Shown: piece by piece, positions 60,959-64,000 of the stretch
How the letters are laid out: each line of letters starts with the position of its first letter
Position numbering within the stretch: the first letter of the stretch is position 1
Assembly (NCBI RefSeq): GCF_014621695.1
Contig: NZ_CP061281.1
Coordinates: 5,394,001-5,458,000, forward strand
DNA length: 64,000 bases
Direction of reading: 5' to 3'
Source of the DNA: Streptomyces xanthii
GTDB taxonomy: Bacteria; Actinomycetota; Actinomycetes; Streptomycetales; Streptomycetaceae
Notes under the pieces: model-generated
Databases searched by the model: none
The model's input: only the letters and a program-made list of their open reading frames with translations
What the model was told of the DNA's origin: nothing
Position numbers and translations under genes: made by a program

Positions 60959-62112
60959 GCGCTCCCCTTCGGGTCGCGCTTCTCCCAGCCCTCGGCCCAC
61001 AGGTCGAACCGGGCCTGCTGCTGCGGGAACTCGGCCGCCGCGTCCACGTCGAGCTCCACACCGAGCCCGGGTGCGTGCGACAGCTCGAAGTAGCCGTCCA
61101 CGACCTCCGGCGCGCCCTTGACGACGTGCTTGATCCCGGCGTCCGCGAAGTCGTTGAAGTGCTCCAGGATCTTGAAGTTCGGTGCGCTGAAGCCCACTTG
61201 GAGCGAGGCGGCGGTCAGCACCGGGCCGCCCACGTTGTGCGGTGCGACCAGCATGTAGTGGGTCTCGGCGGTGGCGGCCAGCTTCCGGGTCTCCCAGATG
61301 CCGCCGATGTGGCCCACGTCGGGCTGCAGGACGTCTGCCGCCTGGCTCTCGAACAGCTCCCGGAATTCGATCCGGTCGTGGATCCGCTCGCCCGTCGCCA
61401 CCGGGATGTCCACCTTGGCAGCGACCTTCTCCAGCGCCTTCAGGTTCTCCGGTGGCACCGGCTCCTCCAGCCAGGCCGGAGCGAAGGGCGCGAGCTCCTT
61501 CGCGAGCCGGATCGCGGTCGCGGGGGAGAAGCGGCCGTGCATCTCCAGCATCAGCTCGGCGTCGGGGCCGATGGCGTCCCGCACGGCCTCGATCAGCGAC
61601 ACCGCGTACAGGGACTCCTCGTGGCCCAGCTCGAAGTGCCCGGTCCCGAACGGGTCGATCTTCAGGGCCCGGTAGCCGCGCTCCATGACGCGCTTCGCCG
61701 CGTCGTGGTACGCCTCGGGCGTCCGCTCGGTCGTGTACCAGCCGTTCGCGTAGGCCTTCACGCGGTCGGTGACCTTGCCGCCGAGCAGCTGCCAGACGGG
61801 GACGCCGAGCGCCTTGCCCTTGATGTCCCAGCAGGCCATCTCGATCACGGCGATGCCCGACATCACGATCTCGCCGGCCCGCCCGTAGTCCCCGTACTTC
61901 ATCCGGCGCACGAGGTCCTCGATCGCGAACGGGTCGGAGCCCAGGATGTGGTTGGCCTGAGCCTCCTTCAGATAGCCGATCAGTGCGTCCGTGCGGCCCA
62001 GCATCCGGGTCTCGCCGACACCCGTGACGCCCTCGTCGGTGTGCACCTGGACATAGGTCAGGTTCCGCCACGGCGTGCCGACCACATGCGTGCTGATTCC
62101 CGTGATGCGCAA
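60955..62112 (-). CDS. Enolase-superfamily sugar-acid dehydratase (mandelate racemase/galactonate dehydratase-like)
   Basis: 385 residues if it starts at the TTG 62110-62112, chosen because GGGGG lies 8 bases upstream and homology begins LRITGISTHVVGTPWRNLTY. A GTG at 62148 would add 12 residues but has no site and overlaps the putative operator. The mandelate racemase fold is clear: IEMACWDIKGKALGVPVWQL, metal ligands in LMLEMHGRF, EEPVPPEN and GERIHDR, then QPDVGHIGG and the catalytic His in LVAPHNVGGP. It resembles DgoD-type dehydratases that convert aldonic acids to 2-keto-3-deoxy acids. First gene of the leftward catabolic operon. Confidence 0.9.
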   Translation of the reverse strand: MRITGISTHVVGTPWRNLTYVQVHTDEGVTGVGETRMLGRTDALIGYLKEAQANHILGSDPFAIEDLVRRMKYGDYGRAGEIVMSGIAVIEMACWDIKGKALGVPVWQLLGGKVTDRVKAYANGWYTTERTPEAYHDAAKRVMERGYRALKIDPFGTGHFELGHEESLYAVSLIEAVRDAIGPDAELMLEMHGRFSPATAIRLAKELAPFAPAWLEEPVPPENLKALEKVAAKVDIPVATGERIHDRIEFRELFESQAADVLQPDVGHIGGIWETRKLAATAETHYMLVAPHNVGGPVLTAASLQVGFSAPNFKILEHFNDFADAGIKHVVKGAPEVVDGYFELSHAPGLGVELDVDAAAEFPQQQARFDLWAEGWEKRDPKGSA

Positions 62113-62130
62113 GGCGATTGCCCCCAGTGA

Positions 62131-62160
62131 TGTTCGATATTTCGTCACGCGTTCGAAATC
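62131..62160. promoter_or_regulatory. Probable IclR operator cluster in the dehydratase promoter
   Basis: TGTTCGATATTTCG (62131-62144) and GTTCGAAATC (62151-62160) are two TTCGA-containing half sites 6 bases apart. GTTCGAAAT is shared exactly with the IclR upstream region (51934-51942, other strand). The sites lie 19-48 bases before the preferred dehydratase start. Confidence 0.55.
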
Positions 62161-62301
62161 GTGGCGAGACAGTAAGGACGGCCCTGTGGGGGTGTCAATG
62201 GGTCTGCGTGGATCGGCTCACGACGGAAGGGCGTGTTCCGCACAGAAGATTCACAGTGTCGTCGTCCTGCCTCACCGCGTGGCGCCTAGCCTCCCTACGT
62301 C

Positions 62302-62961
62302 ATGGACTACTGCCACCCCTGCCGACGCCACCTCAACGGCGCTGTGACCTGCCCCGGTTGCGGCACACCCGCCGAGGCCGTGCGCGCCTACGCCGAGGCG
62401 CTCGCCGCGGAGGAGGCGGTCGAGGAGACCGCGCCGGAACCCGAGGACGCGCCGGTCCGCCCGCGCGGCCGGCGGCGCCGGTCCTCCCGGGCCCGGACCC
62501 AGCGGCGCAGGCGCCGTCGCGTGCTGCTCGTGGCGGCGGGCCTCGCCCTCGCGGCGGGCGGCCTCGGCGTCGCCGAGCTCTCCGAGTCCGGGGCGCCGGC
62601 CGGCAACCAGGCCGCCCCCGACGTCACGGGCGCGGACGAGACCGGCGCCGCCGCGACGCCCTCCGCCGAGCCGAGCCAGGGCTCGACGCCGCCCGCCTCG
62701 TACACCGGCAGCCCGACGGCCTCCGCGTCCCCGAGCGCGACCCGCGACGCCGCCGACGCCGAGAAGTCCCCGTCGAAGGAGCGGGAGAAGAAGGAGAGCC
62801 CGAGCCCGGACGGCGCGGACACCCCCGCCGCGAGCACACCGCCGGACCGCCCCTCGACCTCCCGGCCCACGACGAGCGCCCCGCGCCCCACCTCCCCGCC
62901 GCCCGCCCCGGCCCCGGCGCCGACGGAGACCTGCGACCGCTTCCTGTGGTGGTGCACCTGA
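62302..62961 (+). CDS. Zinc-ribbon, single-pass membrane protein with Ser/Pro/Thr-rich tail
   Basis: 219 residues. A zinc-ribbon-like CxxC...CxxC pair sits at the very N-terminus (MDYCHPCRRHLNGAVTCPGC, residues 4/7 and 17/20). An acidic stretch, an Arg-rich stop-transfer segment (about 55-70) and one membrane helix (VLLVAAGLALAAGGLG, about 74-90) follow. The outer region is low-complexity Ser/Pro/Thr, ending TETCDRFLWWCT with two Cys. Such proteins are widespread in Streptomyces as SCO2400-like hypothetical proteins. The topology suggests a cytoplasmic metal or partner sensor and a wall-spanning tail. Function unknown. It is divergent from the dehydratase operon. Confidence 0.72.
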   Translation: MDYCHPCRRHLNGAVTCPGCGTPAEAVRAYAEALAAEEAVEETAPEPEDAPVRPRGRRRRSSRARTQRRRRRRVLLVAAGLALAAGGLGVAELSESGAPAGNQAAPDVTGADETGAAATPSAEPSQGSTPPASYTGSPTASASPSATRDAADAEKSPSKEREKKESPSPDGADTPAASTPPDRPSTSRPTTSAPRPTSPPPAPAPAPTETCDRFLWWCT

Positions 62962-63013
62962 CGGCTGCCGCCGCACCTGGGCGAGCCGGTCGCCAGGCCG
63001 CGCGTCCGGCGGC

Positions 63014-63451
63014 TCAGGCGGTGCCGGTCATCCGCCGCAGCATGTCCCGGAACACGAGCCGCTCCTCGTGCGACAGCCCGGCCAGCGGCTCCCGGGCGAA
63101 GTCCAGCGAGTCCCGCAGGCTCCGCGCGACCCGCACGCCCTCCTCGGTCGGCGCGGCCACCTTCACCCGCCGGTCCCCGGGCGAGGGCCGCCGCTCCACC
63201 AGGCCCCGGGTCTCCAGCCGGTCCACGATCCCCGTGATGTTCGACGGCTCGCACTTCAGGCGCTGGGCGATCTGCCGCATCGGCAGCGGGTCGAGCGAGA
63301 GCAGCCCGAGGACCCGCGCCTGCGCCCCCGTGAGGCGGTGCCGCGCGGCGGCCTCCTCGTACTCCTGGTGGTAGCGCGCGACGACGGCTCCGATCAGCTC
63401 GACGACTTCGAGCGTGAGGGGGTCGGTGCGGCGCGAACGGGTGGCGGTCAT
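63014..63451 (-). CDS. MarR-family transcriptional regulator
   Basis: 145 residues with the MarR winged helix: PMRQIAQRLKCEPSNITGIV (recognition helices, about 75-95) and the wing RRPSPGDRRVKVAAPTEEGV. Long dimerisation helices lie at both ends. MarR dimers repress neighbouring genes until they bind a phenolic or oxidative ligand. It is divergent from an NADP-dependent oxidoreductase, and two perfect dyads lie between them, so it most likely represses itself and that gene. Confidence 0.93.
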   Translation of the reverse strand: MTATRSRRTDPLTLEVVELIGAVVARYHQEYEEAAARHRLTGAQARVLGLLSLDPLPMRQIAQRLKCEPSNITGIVDRLETRGLVERRPSPGDRRVKVAAPTEEGVRVARSLRDSLDFAREPLAGLSHEERLVFRDMLRRMTGTA

Positions 63452-63473
63452 GCCGTCCAGGGTACCCAGATAC

Positions 63474-63521
63474 TTGACATTCTGAAATATTCAGACGCAT
63501 GGTTGTTTCAGGTAGTGAAAC
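63474..63521. promoter_or_regulatory. Divergent promoter with two MarR-type operators
   Basis: A consensus -35 TTGACA (63474-63479) is followed by TCTGAA-ATA-TTCAGA (63481-63495) and GTTTCA-GGTAG-TGAAAC (63505-63521), both perfect dyads. Placement between divergent marR and oxidoreductase genes, overlapping the likely -10, suits ligand-relieved repression of both. Confidence 0.7.
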
Positions 63522-63570
63522 ATTCGGAGCAACCGTCCGAGCCGTACCCCCAGCCGCGAAGGATCAGCGC

Positions 63571-64000
63571 ATGTCCGCCGACACCCCTCAGATTCCCGCC
63601 ACCGGCCGCGAGTGGGCCCTGATCAGCCGCCCGGTCGGCTGGCCGAAGCCCGAGGACTTCGAGCTGCGCGAGGCCCCCGTCGAGGCGCCCGCCGCCGGCC
63701 AGGTCCTGGTCAAGAACCTGTACCTGTCGGTCGACCCGTACATGCGCGGCCGGATGAGCGCCGCGAAGTCGTACGTCGCCCCGTACGAGCTGGGCAAGGC
63801 CATGCAGGGCGGCGCGGTCGGCGTCGTCATCGCCTCGAACGACGAGGGCGTCGCGGTCGGCGACCACGTCCTGCACTTCTTCGGCTGGCGCGAGTACGCG
63901 ACCTTCGACGCCAAGCAGGCCGTCAAGGTCGACCCGGACGCCGCGCCCCTGTCCACCTACCTCGGCGTCCTCGGCATGACCGGCCTCACCGCCTACGCGG
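63571..64000 (+). CDS. NADP-dependent oxidoreductase (MDR family, leukotriene/curcumin reductase-like), 5' part
   Basis: The first about 143 residues, running off the window. It starts at the ATG 63571 with AAGGATC about 8 bases upstream. The N-terminus REWALISRPVGWPKPEDFEL, then LYLSVDPYMRGRM and the end GVLGMTGLTAYA are characteristic of zinc-independent double-bond reductases of the MDR superfamily (LTB4DH/CurA-like), which reduce alpha,beta-unsaturated carbonyls with NADPH. It is probably induced through the divergent MarR regulator. Confidence 0.9.
   Translation, partial: MSADTPQIPATGREWALISRPVGWPKPEDFELREAPVEAPAAGQVLVKNLYLSVDPYMRGRMSAAKSYVAPYELGKAMQGGAVGVVIASNDEGVAVGDHVLHFFGWREYATFDAKQAVKVDPDAAPLSTYLGVLGMTGLTAYA

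Noticed and set aside
60959..62071. Reading the alcohol dehydrogenase frame upstream through the dehydratase as a fusion
   Set aside because: The upstream part is an out-of-frame shadow of the dehydratase; the GTGA overlap gives the natural start at 60958.
1..64000. CRISPR arrays, insertion sequences, integrase/att sites and replication origins
   Set aside because: No regularly spaced identical repeats with unique spacers, transposase or integrase motifs, or DnaA-box clusters were found. The repeats present are short tandem or palindromic intergenic elements.

Overview
The window is high-GC (roughly 70% by eye) chromosomal DNA with strong third-position G/C bias, GTG/TTG starts, many stop/start overlaps, SARP/BTAD, PspAB, Trm112 and DUF2613 family proteins and Streptomyces-type palindromic repeats. 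It is most consistent with a Streptomyces (or close relative) core or near-core region. No phage, plasmid, transposase or CRISPR array was seen.

Layout. 1-6.1 kb: 3' end of a primary-like sigma factor (hrdD-like), a heterodimeric ABC exporter pair, an FGGY sugar kinase and a YtxH-type membrane protein. 6.2-6.6 kb: two nearly identical tRNA-Asn genes and a CAT-anticodon tRNA. 6.7-12.2 kb: a large SpoIIE-type sensor phosphatase, divergent from an HtpX-like protease plus PspAB (envelope stress) and a secreted protein. 12.3-15.6 kb: galU and a teichoic-acid-type glycosyltransferase/glycerophosphotransferase.

15.8-26.9 kb is the most striking part. A leftward gene set encodes a Trypco1 (CU044_2847-like) protein, a trypsin-like/VMAP-C-like protein, a MoxR AAA+ ATPase and a 1781-residue scaffold. 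The scaffold combines a vWA-like domain, a pseudokinase, a winged-helix/BTAD region, helical repeats and a degenerate HAD domain. Downstream on the same strand are a degenerate MreB/actin-like protein and a GAF-GAF histidine-kinase-like protein with a truncated ATPase domain. This fits the computationally proposed vWA-MoxR-VMAP conflict/signalling systems, in an unusually fused form, and is the best candidate for a poorly described system.

27-35 kb: a 1229-residue secreted subtilisin, then an alkanesulfonate operon (ssuD-ssuC-ssuA-ssuB) preceded by a cysteine-containing leader peptide and an attenuator hairpin. A 19-codon hydrophobic micropeptide gene lies after the operon on the opposite strand. 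35.3-37.8 kb: a carboxyltransferase and an ATP-grasp protein. 38-50 kb: a leftward cell-envelope glycan/lipid region (FkbM and other methyltransferases, Trm112, EamA exporter, condensation-type acyltransferase with an apparent frameshift, AftD-like arabinofuranosyltransferase, GT4, DUF3068). 50.4-51.8 kb: a DUF2613 membrane peptide and a PucR-type regulator.

52-62.1 kb: a sugar/aldonic-acid catabolic locus. It has an IclR regulator, SMP-30 lactonase, aldose epimerase, a CUT2 ABC importer, a U32-like protein, a zinc alcohol dehydrogenase and an enolase-superfamily dehydratase. A shared GTTCGAAAT motif lies in front of the regulator and of the dehydratase operon. 62.3-64 kb: a proline-rich membrane protein and a MarR regulator divergent from an NADP-dependent oxidoreductase that runs off the window.
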